Shown piece by piece: positions 27,451 to 38,626 of a stretch of 64,000 nucleotides of DNA. Made by a program: the position numbers and the translations under genes. The notes under the pieces are model-generated. The model worked only from the letters and a program-made list of their open reading frames with translations. It was not told the origin of the DNA and made no database searches. This stretch comes from Nymphaea colorata (taxonomy: Eukaryota; Streptophyta; Magnoliopsida; Nymphaeales; Nymphaeaceae). Location: assembly GCF_008831285.2 (NCBI RefSeq), contig NC_045138.2, positions 30,723,934 through 30,787,933 of the forward strand. The letters run 5' to 3'. The stretch's first letter is position 1; each line of letters starts with the position of its first letter.

Positions 27451-28399
27451 TATGTTATTTTATTAAAAACTGTTGCAAAAGTACATTCTGTCATTAGGTT
27501 AGTGGTAAAGATTTTAAGGATACGATTTTTTTTTTTTAAAGAGTACCCACCAATAGCCGGCTGTTTTTAACATATATACACATATAAGGACGTGAAAAAT
27601 ATTGCCTAAACCACTTAAATAGTTTTCTTTCACTTTTTTTTCTAATATATTGATAAACATCTAATTGAAAAAAGAAAGAGATAAAAACGACGTTGGAGTT
27701 CTCTCAAAAATTAGAAAACCGATCGTTAGAACATGACCGCGCTCTTTCTCCTCCTCTTTCCCCTTGCTCCTTTGCTGCGTGAGAGATCCTGCTGCGACTC
27801 TTCCTACCGGCTTGCAGGTACTCTCTCTCTCTCTTTTACGGCAGCCACTTCTCTGATAATGAGCGGTCATGGCCGACCAAAGAAGAATACTGTCAGTTAG
27901 ATCTTCTATTGTTTACTGATTCATTGTGTGTCTGAAAATTAGTGTAGTCACGTTGTGCAATTGTTGTCTATAATGGCATGACAAACCGTTTTAGTGATAA
28001 ATGTTTTGAGTTGATCAAACGAGCTGGTTTCTTTGAGTGGTTTTAGTGTTTGTTGTTGTGCAGTTTCCGTGTTTATAGAGGTACAAATTTTGATTGTTGA
28101 ACGAAATTTTAAGATGGTGATGATGTGAATGCGTCGACAGTCACACGGGTGCTGCGTTTTTGTGAGGATTCGCGAATCGGGTGCGGTCGTCAATCCTCGA
28201 CGCGCGCCCGACTCGCATCAAACCGCACCATGGAATGTTGTTGTTGTTGTTGTTTTTTTTTTGTGTAAAAATCGATTTAGGGCAGACATCGTGCCTTTCC
28301 CGCTGCTCTGTCTCCGACGTCTCCGCCGCTGCTTAATCTCCTCCACCGTCCTCTCCGTCTTCTACCTCCACCGGCAGCATCCTCTCCGTCCGGCTTCCG

Positions 28400-28480
28400 C
28401 TGCTCTCTCTCCTCCACCGGCGGCATCTGCTCTCTCTCCTCCACCAGCGGCATCTGCTCTCTCTCCTCCACCAGCGGCCG
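28400..28480. repeat. 27-bp minisatellite, three units
   Basis: Units at 28400-28426, 28427-28453 and 28454-28480 are nearly identical (CTGCTCTCTCTCCTCCACC plus a GC-rich tail), followed by a partial fourth. The period is a multiple of three and one frame reads a 9-residue ALSPPPAAS-like repeat, but the frame has no supported gene context. Confidence 0.85.
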
Positions 28481-29265
28481 CTGCTCTCTCTCTCTAAAAT
28501 TAGGTTGCAATCTACAGACGATTACCCTTTTAAGTTTCACTTAGCTTTTTTTATTTTTCACTTAACTTTAAGGAAGGAAGGTAGCTAGAGTGACGCTCTG
28601 TTTTTGTGTTTCCTGTGTGCGTAGATGGCTTTTGAGAGAGAGGGAGAGATAGAGAGCGGTTCGGAGATCAATTTTGCTATTTAACGTCTTAGCCAGCATT
28701 AATTGCAATCACACAGTGCCCTGTTAGATCTCTCTTTCTCTCGACAGCAAAGCCAATGTCAAATTATAACTTGTAAAGTACACAGCATGAATTGTACTTG
28801 TAACTTGTAGGGTTCTTGGATTGGAATATATGGAGTTAACTGTCCTCAATGGATAATAGCAACGGAGGTCGGTCACTACCCTGTTTTTCCTATGTTATTT
28901 GTCCTGGTTTTCAGTATAAAAAACTAGCTGGCCTGCAGCTATGGTGTTTTCTGAAAGAATTATTGGTGATGACATCTCGATCACGTGCAGGCTTGCAATG
29001 GCCACAGTTTAGTTTGTGTTCCTCTTTATGATACATTAGGTAATATTCTCTTTACATGATCAGAAAAATGACTTTTCTTCTATAGTTATTAGATAAATCA
29101 TTGGAGTCGGTGTTGGCTGAATCATTTGTCAGCAGCCTTATATATTGTGTGCTGTATAAACTAACATGAAAAAAGGCATATGATTTTTATAAACTTGACA
29201 ACTGTGATCATCATATATTTTATTTAAGGCACATCTGTTGAAGTTTGTCAGGTTTTGGAATTCAA

Positions 29266-30389
29266 GCATGTAAAAGCGTTTCTATAGAAACAGCTCGAGA
29301 GTTGAAGACGTTGCATGATCATGCTGATGCAATCCACAACAACAAGAAAACAAGTATTATTATGACAAATACTGGCATGCCTCCTAAGGTTCTGACAGAA
29401 AAAGAAAGACTATAAAGACATGTATTGATTCTTATGGAAGAGCAGAATTAGATAAAATGATTGCTAAGTTTTTCTATTCTAGCTGCATTCCTTTCAATGT
29501 AGTTAGAAATCCATATTGGAAGAAGTGTATTACTATGCTTGCAAACGGCAAATTATCAGGATATATACCTCCCAGTTCAGAAAGGTTACAAACGTCACTT
29601 CTTACGGATGTAAAAAGCGAGGTTGAGCAAAGTTTAGAAAGAAAAAAGTTTAAATGGAACACGACCGGGGTATCAATTGTTTCTGGTGGGTGGACAGACA
29701 TTCAAAGACGTCCACTAATTAATTTTATTGCCATTGCACGTAATGAACCAATATTTTTGAAGGCAGTTGATGCATCTGGAGAATATCAAGATGTTGAATA
29801 TTTGAAGCAATTATTTATAGAAGCCATCAAGGAGGTTGGTCCTGATAAAGTGGTGCAGCTCATTACAGACAATGTTGCTGTATGCAAAAGTGCTGGACTT
29901 AGTTTAAGGTATGATTTCCCACATATTTTTTGGACCCCATGTGTTCCACATACTTTGAATTTAGCACTGAAGGACATATGCAATCCTTCAAGTCAAGATG
30001 CAGATCCTAAGGGACATGAGCTATTCTCATGGATTCAAGAGATTGAAAAAGATGCAAGAAATATTATAAATTTTATCGTCAATCACCAACATGCATTGTC
30101 TCTTTTTGCTAGTTATTCTGATTTGAGATTGTTAAAAGTTGCAGAGACACGATTTGCTTCAATAATTGTCATGTTGAAAAGAATTCAAAGAGTGCGGGAT
30201 GCACTTATTCAAATGGTGGCTAGTAGAGAGTGGTGGAGCTTTTATCGGGTTGAAGATGAGGCTAAAACTCAAATTATTAAAAACATTATTGCTGATGATA
30301 AATGGTGGGATAAAATTGCATATTTTTTGGATTTTTGAGCCAATTTGGTGCATGTTGAGAGCTGTTGATAAAGTGAGCCTATGCTTCAT
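29266..30389 (+). pseudogene. Decayed hAT-type transposase (DUF659 domain)
   Basis: A long frame (ATG at 29457, stop at 30338) encodes the DUF659/RNase H-like core of a plant hAT-family transposase: IAKFFYSSCIPFNVV, SGGWTDIQRRPLINF, VVQLITDNVAVCKSAG and FPHIFWTPCVPHTLNLAL are characteristic blocks. It is broken: upstream N-terminal linker sequence is visible in another frame with a stop near 29413; after LDF the homologous EPIWCMLRAVDK continues in a different frame, so there is a frameshift at about 30336; and the C-terminal hAT dimerisation domain is absent. The BED zinc finger is not visible. The internal 290 codons stay open, so inactivation may be fairly recent, or this was a multi-exon copy. 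A palindrome-rich block starts immediately downstream. Confidence 0.8.
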
Positions 30390-30397
30390 AAAGCAGT

Positions 30398-30546
30398 GTT
30401 GTACGTATCGTACGATACGGGGGCGTATCGTACGTACGATACGTATCGTATCGTTTAAGAAATACGATACGATACACCCCCATATCGTAAATAGGGGTGT
30501 ATAGTACTTTTATTGTACAATACATATGATTTGTATCGTACCTGGG
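30398..30546. repeat. Cluster of TACGATACG palindromes
   Basis: Contains two perfect palindromes back to back: CGTATCGTACGATACG (30404-30419) and CGTATCGTACGTACGATACG (30424-30443). These are followed by a stem-loop with 12-bp arms (30443-30454 and 30464-30475, 9-nt loop) and a further inverted pair TACACCCC (30473-30480) / GGGGTGTA (30494-30501). It begins where hAT homology ends. Probably a MITE-like or foldback element; the family is not known to me. Confidence 0.7.
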
Positions 30547-30944
30547 AAGTTCAATAATGGGGACCAACGAGCTGTTCATTGTAAAACCTGACCAACAAAA
30601 CCTTGAATCCAACAGTGTTTTCCTGCTGAAGTGTTTTCACATTAATTGTATAAATGAAAGCGAGAATAATTTGGTTTCGCTTTCAACAAATTGGTACCCA
30701 GAAAGTCAGAGTGAAAATTATTTCTAAATCAAGGTTAGGAATGGAGTTGCTGTTGCTTACAGTTTACACCTTGAGTACAGCTTATGCATGGTAGGAGTTG
30801 TAGAGTTGTCATTTCTTTTTCTGAGAGAAGGTGAAAATGAATCTTTCTCCTCTTAACTTTGTCTTCTCTTTTCACGTTCCATATTGTGATTCTCTGTTAC
30901 CTGTTGTGTTTTCAGCAAATTTTCTGGTAAAATTAGTCTCCAGT

Positions 30945-31469
30945 ATGCTGGTTGCATGCAGAAATCCCTCAGGAAAGACCTATTACCAAATTCTTTCAGT
31001 GAACGATGATGCAAGTTATGATGAAATAAGAACTAGCTATAGATCTTCGCTTCTGATTTTTCATCCAGATAAAATACATGGGAAATGTGGAATCGGTGAT
31101 GATGAAGTACATGAAGATTTTGTCAAAATACAGAAGGCATGGGAAGTCCTCAGTGATTCTAAATTACGTGCCCGTTATGACCATGAGCTGGAATGTGCTA
31201 GGCATGCTTCTGAGATTGCAGAAGATGTTGATTTGGAAGAAATGACGGCTGAAGATATTGATGAAAGAACAGAATTCTTTTATCCCTGCAGATGTGGAGA
31301 TTGCTTTTCAGTAACATCTGAAGAACTTCAGGAAATGGGTCTTCTTTCTGACGTGGGGAAGGAGGAAGGAAAGCTGTTGGAGGATATCAAAGCAGACAGA
31401 GCTTCAGTTCTTCTTCATTGCGGCTCATGTTCTCTGAAAATCAAACTGATGGTCCGGTTGTGCCCATAA
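30945..31469 (+). CDS. DPH4: DPH4-type J-domain protein with CSL zinc finger
   Basis: Homologue of DPH4/DNAJC24, a J-protein needed in the first steps of diphthamide formation on elongation factor 2, where it is thought to deliver iron or electrons and to stimulate Hsp70. Intronless coding region of 174 aa, matching the short plant form. The J domain covers about 12-82 with the HPD motif at 40-42. The CSL (DPH-type) zinc finger at about 107-170 has its cysteines as CRCG (115/117) and CGSC (159/162). The frame is open further upstream (ATG at about 30837, which would add about 36 hydrophobic residues). I chose 30945 because the J domain then starts at the family's usual distance, but the upstream region could be a 5' UTR or an alternative start. 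The fossil hAT element lies only 0.5 kb upstream. Confidence 0.9.
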   Translation: MLVACRNPSGKTYYQILSVNDDASYDEIRTSYRSSLLIFHPDKIHGKCGIGDDEVHEDFVKIQKAWEVLSDSKLRARYDHELECARHASEIAEDVDLEEMTAEDIDERTEFFYPCRCGDCFSVTSEELQEMGLLSDVGKEEGKLLEDIKADRASVLLHCGSCSLKIKLMVRLCP

Positions 31470-32429
31470 GATGTTGTATCTTGTTCAATTTTGTTAGCAG
31501 AGGTTTGTGTAGGCAGGAATTTTTTCTTCTCATTTCTTGTGAGGATTGTATCGGCATTGATGAGATAAAGCTTTTGTCTCTACGCTTCCAAATTACATGG
31601 AGTAATAATGATGCCATACGATCTTATGTTTTCATTGAGTATTCCTATTTGCTAACATCGAAACTGGAAATCGTCATTCTTTTATGCCCATGGTGCTGCT
31701 GTTCTTCTTTACACCCACCCCTGTGGGTCGGCCACAAGGAATTCACTCGAGGCGGACCTGGCTTGCTGGTTCAACTTGTCACGCCTACGTTCCTTCTCTA
31801 ACAGCTTAAGGTGCAGAAGTGAAAGGCCTCGAACAGTAGAAGCCTTCGTCTTCATAAAGACAATAAGGTCTCGTCCTGCAAGAGGGGTCTAAACTTTGAA
31901 CCCATGACCAACTGCTTACAGCACGGGCCTTCTGCAGTTGTCACTTTTTGCCTTCTAGCTGGATTCTAATATGGTTTCAAAACGGGCTATGTTTTGTGGT
32001 TGAAACTTGAAGTAAATTCATTTGGTAGTTTTACAGCCTTTTTTGGTGCTGTGGAATGTAATATTCTTCTTTCAAGAGCTAAAATTCATTCAGTCTTTTG
32101 TGTACTATCTGTGAAATTTGTTGGTGGTCTCCGAACGTGTGCTGGCCATAGTTCACTGGGAGTTGCATCTAATAGGGAAGATCCATTAACCAGCCCGGTC
32201 CTTGGAGAGTGTTATTCAAAGGAACAAGAAAAATGTTATTAGTTGATGAGAGAGTCAAAGGAGTCATCAAGGGGGTATTAGTTGATGAACAATAAAAATG
32301 TTTCAAGGCATATTCTTTTGGAAAATTTTATCTCCCCATTAAACTCATGCATCAAACACTTGAAAAACAATCTTTTAAATGTTTTTCTTTTTAAAGCTCT
32401 TATAATTTTATTTTGTGCAAATTTTCAAT

Positions 32430-32625
32430 ATAGTGAGGAATTTCTCGGATATAATATGGCAAAGTTGTATATCTTGGAAAAAATTTAAAAAATTTTAAAA
32501 AATCTTAAAAATTGTATAAAAATAAATTTAAATTAGAAAACATGTCTTATTGTCGTTTTATACGGCTGACTCATTTTTTTTGGTATTTATTGTTTTTTTT
32601 TTCTATTAAGACGCGATATGAATAA
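32430..32625 (-). repeat. Inverted-repeat element, family A, copy 2 (inverted)
   Basis: Carries the reverse complement of two family A blocks: GAATTTCTCGGATATAAT followed by TGGCAAAGTTGTATATCTTGG (about 32440-32480), and TTTTATACGGCTGAC (about 32555-32570), which is the exact reverse complement of the block at 5459 in copy 1. The terminal repeats are worn. Confidence 0.6.
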
Positions 32626-33384
32626 ACTTGTAAAAAACTTTTTTTTTTTTCTTTTCACCGTGCAGATGCCCGAAGCTCAAATCTCCCAAAAACTCTCTTC
32701 TGCTGAATATGGCACCCATGCATTAAAAAAGGGTCCTTATGTTCTATAGATCAATGAATTTTTTAAATTGAGAGGCGTCCAAAGACAACACTAGTAAAGG
32801 TTTAGGCAATATAATGACATAATTGTCTGTTAACCAAGATCATCAATATGGCATTCATCATACTCCACTGTATTACTTGGGACTGAGAGTCGAAGCAAGT
32901 AGCTTATAGACAATAGTTTGAATCAGTTCAACTTCTACTCTGCTTATATATATCAATTTGGTTCAAGTTAATGCGCTGAGCATAAGCTAGCATGCTAGGA
33001 GTATTCAGATGCGCATGTGTTTTTCTTTCATTTTGTCTACTAATATATATATATATATACTTTTGTTATTAAGGCAAGCTATGTCCTGTTTATTGTAGCA
33101 ATTCATGTATTCATAAGGAAAAGATCAACCCAGAATTCATGACTGAGTTGTGTTCGTAGGATCCAGTGATTCTCAAATAGCTCCAACAGCCTCAAGCTCA
33201 AGCTTGACTTGAGTTTAATCTTGACTTTCTATATGGATTGCAAAAAATCATGAAACACGGTCGAATAAGTTATATTCGTAATGAAATACTTTAGCTACTC
33301 TTGGAGATTAATAAAATGGGTTTCAACGTGCTTCTGGTTCTGTTGGTTCTGCTGATTTTCAGAAACCCTAGCCTTATAAGTAGG

Positions 33385-33760
33385 GATGTCAATGGATTGG
33401 ATTCAAATTGGATATGACCAAAGAAAAATTGTAACCAAATCTGAATCCAAAATCTGATTTAACAATTCATATCCATGTCCGAATTTTGAACTGCATCTGG
33501 CAAATTTTTAAAATGTAAGAATATTGGATATAAGATATTTATCAAAAACTATATTCGATTGGAATCCGAATCTGAATCCAGTCAGATATTTATGTATATA
33601 GAATTAGAATTCAGATGCATTTCTTAAATCTGAATCCTTATTTGATTTCTTAATTGGACATTAATTTTTTTTCTATATCCAATTTTTTCAAAGTGGTTCC
33701 GTTGAATATTTGATTCAAATCAGATATGTTGGCATAACCCAATATCGAACGCTCATGAAC
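33385..33760. repeat. Degenerate repeat rich in GGATT/AATCC words
   Basis: Starts AGGGATGTCAATGGATTGGA and is filled with short, alternating forms of GGATTCGGAT and its complement, a texture I associate with a common class of plant non-autonomous repeats. Related but shorter texture appears at 41505-41620 and 49190-49330. Ends are not well defined. Confidence 0.4.
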
Positions 33761-34331
33761 TATATGTTTCATGAGTAGAGATCAGTTTTCACAGTTTGAA
33801 CAAAGAAAGAAGTATGGCTGCTTTTCAATATAGTCCATGAAGAAAGAAGGCATAACACGTTTCTTATAAACCGTTTTGAAGGAAAGAATGATACTGTCAT
33901 TTGAGAAAGTCTTCGATGATATTGACGAATGTTTTCAAAAAGAAGCATCTTATGAAATATAAAACTAATCTTTATCAGTAGAAACGAAACAGATATATCC
34001 GTGCAACCAGGTTCGAATTTTCAGACCAGTGATGAATCTTTTTCTCAAGTTCATGTTAGACACGTCAAAATGACTGTTTCTCTGGTCAAAACTGAAAGAT
34101 TGAGTAAACAATCCCAACAAGCAACTTAAAATCAGAAAGTATGAGTGAACTATTCCAACAAGCAATAGGCTGGTTATTGAAGACATTTGTCCTGCATGAT
34201 ACAAATCAAGGGGAATTGTCATCACTCATTCTGGAAAGTCTTTGGGACCATGGAAAATATTGGCTGTTAGTCTAAACTGGACTATCATGCCAATCCTTTT
34301 CCTCATGGAACACAATCCTCCACCAGCTAAG

Positions 34332-34425
34332 CAGGAGCGGAGTCAGATTTTTTTTTTCTTTTTTCATCCGGCACTAAATATATATACAGTTTACCGATTT
34401 TCGATTGGCATTGGGGCAGTAGCCC
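34332..34425. repeat. CAGGGGCGGAGCC-type element, truncated copy
   Basis: Begins CAGGAGCGGAGTCAGATT followed by a T-rich stretch, matching the left end of the family seen at 41753 and 48375. The right end is not recognisable. Confidence 0.35.
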
Positions 34426-36177
34426 AGGTCTCATGAGACTGCCCAATATGATTGGATCCAAGTTCACTGAGGTTCAACAAGTAAATTCAAGTTTCATATG
34501 CCCCGCGAAGCCCCCACCTATCTCTGACCGTGCAGTTAAAGCCACTTTCTAACGACAAAGCCGTCGTGCTTCCTTTTGACTTGGAAAGTTAAGGGGGCAA
34601 TTGTTTCATCAATTTCTATCAAAGATTGAGGCTGATTCATGAAATACTCGAATATCAAAATTTATTGATTGGCCTTTCACCCTTAACCCCAATCCATCCC
34701 CATATTTTGTCACATGCTGGTTGGTCCTCCTCCAAGGCCTGTTAGAGTTCTCTTCAAACCCCTCATGGCAAGATCAATCAGTTTTGGGTCAAATAGGAAA
34801 GATTGAGTTGTTTGCAGGCAACAAATGTGCACACAAATGGAGATGGAGGCATTTTTGAAATTTCTTTATAAAGTACATGGCATTTTAGACTTTTTCTTTT
34901 TTTAAATTCTTTATTACCCATATGAAAAGTTTTTTTTTGTATTTTAAATGGGGTCATTTTGGTCATTGCATGCCCTTGTTTATGAAAAAGTAGTGCACTC
35001 CCGCTTGGCAAATAGAAACCACTACCATCTGCATCCTGTGGAAAGCAGCAACACGTAATAGCTTACATTGTTCTAGTGGCCGAGGCACATATAGGCTGGT
35101 GCGGGTAATTGCTCCCATACCAGCCCCCATAAACTTGAATATTTTTATATTGATACCTCGTTATCAGCCTCTTAAAAGTTTTTTGATGCATTACTAGTGT
35201 CTTTTAGCCAAAAATTTCTAGCTCCATTATTCTCTTGAAATATCATATATATTACCCGGGTAAAGTGAGTAAATTTACATTCAACAACAACCACGAGATA
35301 CTATATATTACTACGAAGCCAGTAAATACGTGGTAAGCAAAAGGAAGGAAGGAAGGAAGAAGAAGACCCATGGTTAACTTATTGAAGTGGATTCATCCAT
35401 TCCTACCACATTTTATTTTCATTTACATGGCTATCTCTATTCTACCTGGCTATCTCCATTCTACCATCCTTGACGACAACACCATGTGAAAGCTCAGAGC
35501 AATTGGGACATGCAACAATACAAGTCGAGAGATGGTAATTTTTAAAAAGACGTAACAAATTACAGCAAAGTATGTGTGTGTGTGTGGAGAGAGAGAGAGA
35601 GAGAGAGAAAGTTGGAAAAAACGAGACCACTTGGGTAAGCATACATTAAGTTAGTCATTTTCTTACTTAAATAGGGTTTTTTAATAGTAAAAAAATAAAC
35701 ATCTCTTATAAGATCGGGATTCCTTTTATAGTGTACAGATCAATTATTTTTACAAAAATAGCTTGAAATAAAGCATGATTTATATTAAATTAGTGTTTAT
35801 AAATACATTTAGAAGGTAAACATTTTTCTAAAACACTTTTTAACATGAATTTAAGAGGTCTAGCTTTTATCTCTTACCTAAATGGTCTGGCTTTTAATAT
35901 ATATAGCTACGAAATCCATAAGGTAGAGAAATGGTGATATTTTGAAAATTATTTAAAAGGAAATATCCTTTTTAGTCTTCTAACATTTTTTTGGTTTTCA
36001 TTTTTGTCCTTATTTCTCCATCCATATTATTCAGAGGTGTTTTTGTCATTACCCATATTGATGTACAAAAATTTCATACACCAGTGTGACGTACATAACC
36101 TGCTTCAGTTTATCTGTAATCCATTGGAAAATATTTCACTCTAAAAAGCCATGAACATTGCCCCGTTAAGATTTTAA

Positions 36178-36320
36178 GGGGTAGTTTGGTAATAAGAGTA
36201 GTAACAAACTATTTCATGAATCTACCTCAAACACCATAAGATAGTGTTTTATGAATCTGCCTCAATCTTTATTAAAGATTTATGAAACAATTTATTATTG
36301 TTTTCATTGTCAAACAGTCC
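36178..36320. mobile_element. MITE, GTTTGACAATAGT family, copy 1
   Basis: Left end GGGGTAGTTTGGTAATAAG and right end (reverse complement) GGACTGTTTGACAATGAAAA form imperfect terminal inverted repeats. Inside are TTTCATGAATCTACCTC and a second TTTTATGAATCTGCCTC. It is related to the element at 48821-48978. Confidence 0.5.
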
Positions 36321-36644
36321 ATGAAGTGAAAGAACCAATGTTGAGTCTGACTTTCTACAAACGTGTGGTAGAATGACTTCAATATGCTACCAACTCAAAT
36401 ATTGCTTCTCATCTCCAAGGGAGTTTGGTGCAACGAACAGTGCTTGAGGGCTAGTGGGCGGCTGAGCTCTCATTGTATCATCTTTTTGTACTGTAAAAGA
36501 GATGACACCAATATGCGAGTTGAAACACAGCAAAGGCATCGCCTTGAGGCATCAAAAGTAAACTTACTACCTTGAGGGTGGGGAGAAGGGTGACTGGGTG
36601 AGGGTGACTTTCACAAATTGCACTATGGTGTTTAAGCAAAGCTC

Positions 36645-36835
36645 TTATAAGTAGGGTCAGGCCCAATAAGAAGCTCTAACTGCTAGTGACCTCGAGCCCA
36701 GCCTGATTACCCAATGCCCAAGTGAGGTTCGGCTTGATTAAAATAAAAATATATTTTTAATATAATTTAACATATAAATATAATTATATATATATATATA
36801 TGTATAATATTATCTTGAGCTCAGTCAAAGCAGCC
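36645..36835. repeat. GGCTCGAGC-type AT-cored repeat, copy 1
   Basis: GC-rich arm with CTCGAGCCCAGCCTGATTACC, then TTGATTAAAATAAAAATATA and a long AT core, then TTGAGCTCAGTC. The GATTAAAATAAAAATATATTTTTA block recurs at about 46209. Probably a short foldback-type DNA element. Confidence 0.45.
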
Positions 36836-37091
36836 AGACACTTAAATTTAGTACCCAACTCTGTGTCCACTCTTTCTTCCTTATAAAGAATAAAGAAGAC
36901 GTGCTCTTCCACTATTTATCTTTGATAAAAGCCGTTGTTGCAATTCTTTCGAGCCCTTCAATCAAATTTCACCGATTGAATTCCTACCATATTCCAAAAC
37001 AGACACCGTTTTCTTGGTAGACTTACATGATAAACCAAGATATCAGCTTTGACCATCGACAGATAGGATCTCCTACCTGAACTCTACATTC

Positions 37092-37240
37092 AGGAATTTT
37101 TTTTGTCGCATAAGTCAAACTATAGTTTTAAAATATTAAAATAAAAAAAATTAATTTTATATATATATTAAACTAAAAAAATTTTGAATTTACATATAAT
37201 TTTTTAATGTTTTTGAAATCTAAAGGGGCCAATGCCCCTA
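37092..37240. repeat. CAGGGGCGGAGCC-type element, partial copy
   Basis: AT-rich core (TCAAACTATAGTTTTAAAAT, TATATATTAAACTAAAA) shared with the copies at 45321 and 48375, ending GGGGCCAATGCCCCTACC at the right. The left GC-rich end is worn. Confidence 0.45.
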
Positions 37241-38626
37241 CCTAGCGTCGTAGAAAGGAAATTCGAAATTCAAAAACTCTACAACGAAATCTGGAATACG
37301 CCAATGAAATTGAAATTCAGAAACAGAAACTGCAATTAACAATGCAGGTGAACAGAACGGGGATACACCAATCTGTTGCTGTGCTCTGTCAAAAAATGCA
37401 ATTAGACCGATTGATTATCAGTTTGCGTAGAAGAATGGGACGTTCTGTATCGTTGTGAGCAAGCCCATCAAATAGCAGAAGAGAAAATTTCTTACAATCC
37501 ATGGCGGATCGCAGTCTCTATACCATGATATCCCTCGTTTTAATAACTTTTCTTCTTTCCGTGGTCAACTTGTAGATTAGCAGAACAGGGAGAAATTCTT
37601 CCAGGTCCAATAAAGCGTCGCTTTTGGCCTTTTCTTCATTTTGGCGGTCAAAATTATGGAGACCAAAAGCATTGAAGATGGCACAGAGTTCGAATTTATT
37701 CCTTGTCTAGGGACAACCGCTTCCTTTTTTCAAAAGATTTTGACTCTTTTTTGTTCACTTTACCTTTCACACTGCTCCCCAAATCTCACTTCGGCACCGA
37801 TATCTTTCATGCTTCCTCCCATTCATTCTTTTCATTACTGATAAGTACTGTAGATTTCATTCTTTTAATTACTGGTAACTACTGAAATTTTAAGCACCAT
37901 TCAACAGGCACCAGCAGTAACTTTAGCTGCAGACTTACTGTATCTTTCGGGGATATAGGTCGATGAAGCGTCAAAGTTTTACCGTATTTTACTCCAATCC
38001 TTTTCCTGTAAGTCTTGAAATTGTACTACAGCCAAGTCGTATATTCAAAAAATATTTACTGTCACGGGCACTAGCAAAAGTACTCTCCCGAATCTTTTAT
38101 GATAGCTACAAAAGCTCTTTTATACGGACCACTACAAGGAAACAGACATTTAGCAGAAGATCAACAATACGATCTATATCCATGGCTGCCATTTTCTTTC
38201 AGGTTTCACCTTGTCTATTCGTGTGTCCGTAAGAGTGCAGAGGAACATGCTAATGGTGTGCATTTTGCTAGCGAAAATAATGCGTCTCTGTATGTTATCA
38301 GGTAAATACTTTTAGGAGAAAATAGAAATCCAAAACAGACCATGAACCAAAACAATTGGCACGAGACCTCCATTGAAAAGTAAGATCAAGTCGCCTTACA
38401 GAATATTCAATAGCTTCGAGTTCCAATAGTTCAAAGAAATCCTCTGGATTCCCTTTCCAACGCATTAATCTCCTAACGAATTTTCAGAAGTAAAAATTCG
38501 CATCCCCTGGTAATTTTTCCTCCATAAGATCATCGTTCAGCCACCGATTTAACACTAAAACAAACACATCTAAATCAAAGAGTTACAGGGCACAACACCA
38601 ACCGAATCAGGTTGGAAGCCACCATT

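Larger units (their letters stand above)
25970..29265. other. Intergenic region between PRMT10 and the hAT fossil
   Basis: Starts with the probable PRMT10 3' UTR. The rest is AT-rich with a compound microsatellite at 27385-27447 and a GC-richer patch at 28130-28490 containing three 27-bp tandem repeats. Pyrimidine-rich blocks near 27730-27830 and 28300-28490 resemble plant leader sequence, but no start codon with a credible frame and splice partner follows. I do not support a protein gene here. Confidence 0.4.
31470..38626. other. Gene-poor, repeat-rich interval
   Basis: After the DPH4 3' UTR I find no supported gene over 7 kb. It holds several inverted-repeat elements (listed separately), short TA microsatellites (33041-33058, 36785-36802), a GT/GA run (35570-35608), and a block at 33385-33760 rich in GGATTCAAAT/ATTTGAATCC-like inverted words. 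The stretch 31690-31945 is richer in GC and could be a SINE or other short retroelement on the minus strand. The last part, about 38300-38626, should contain the 3' UTR of the KCS gene on the minus strand. Confidence 0.45.

Noticed and set aside
28129-28497. 122-codon frame ending in Pro/Ala repeats
   Set aside because: The repeats come from a 27-bp minisatellite and the rest has no domain or splice context. Kept only as a repeat.
31690-31945. Possible tRNA gene or SINE on the minus strand (GGTTCAAAGTTT block)
   Set aside because: The B-box-like word is imperfect, the presumed A-box is too close, and no cloverleaf can be drawn by eye. Too weak for a separate feature.
37641-38305. Overlapping short frames before the KCS 3' end
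   Set aside because: No recognisable product and no agreement between frames. I considered an organelle DNA insert but saw no familiar organelle gene.
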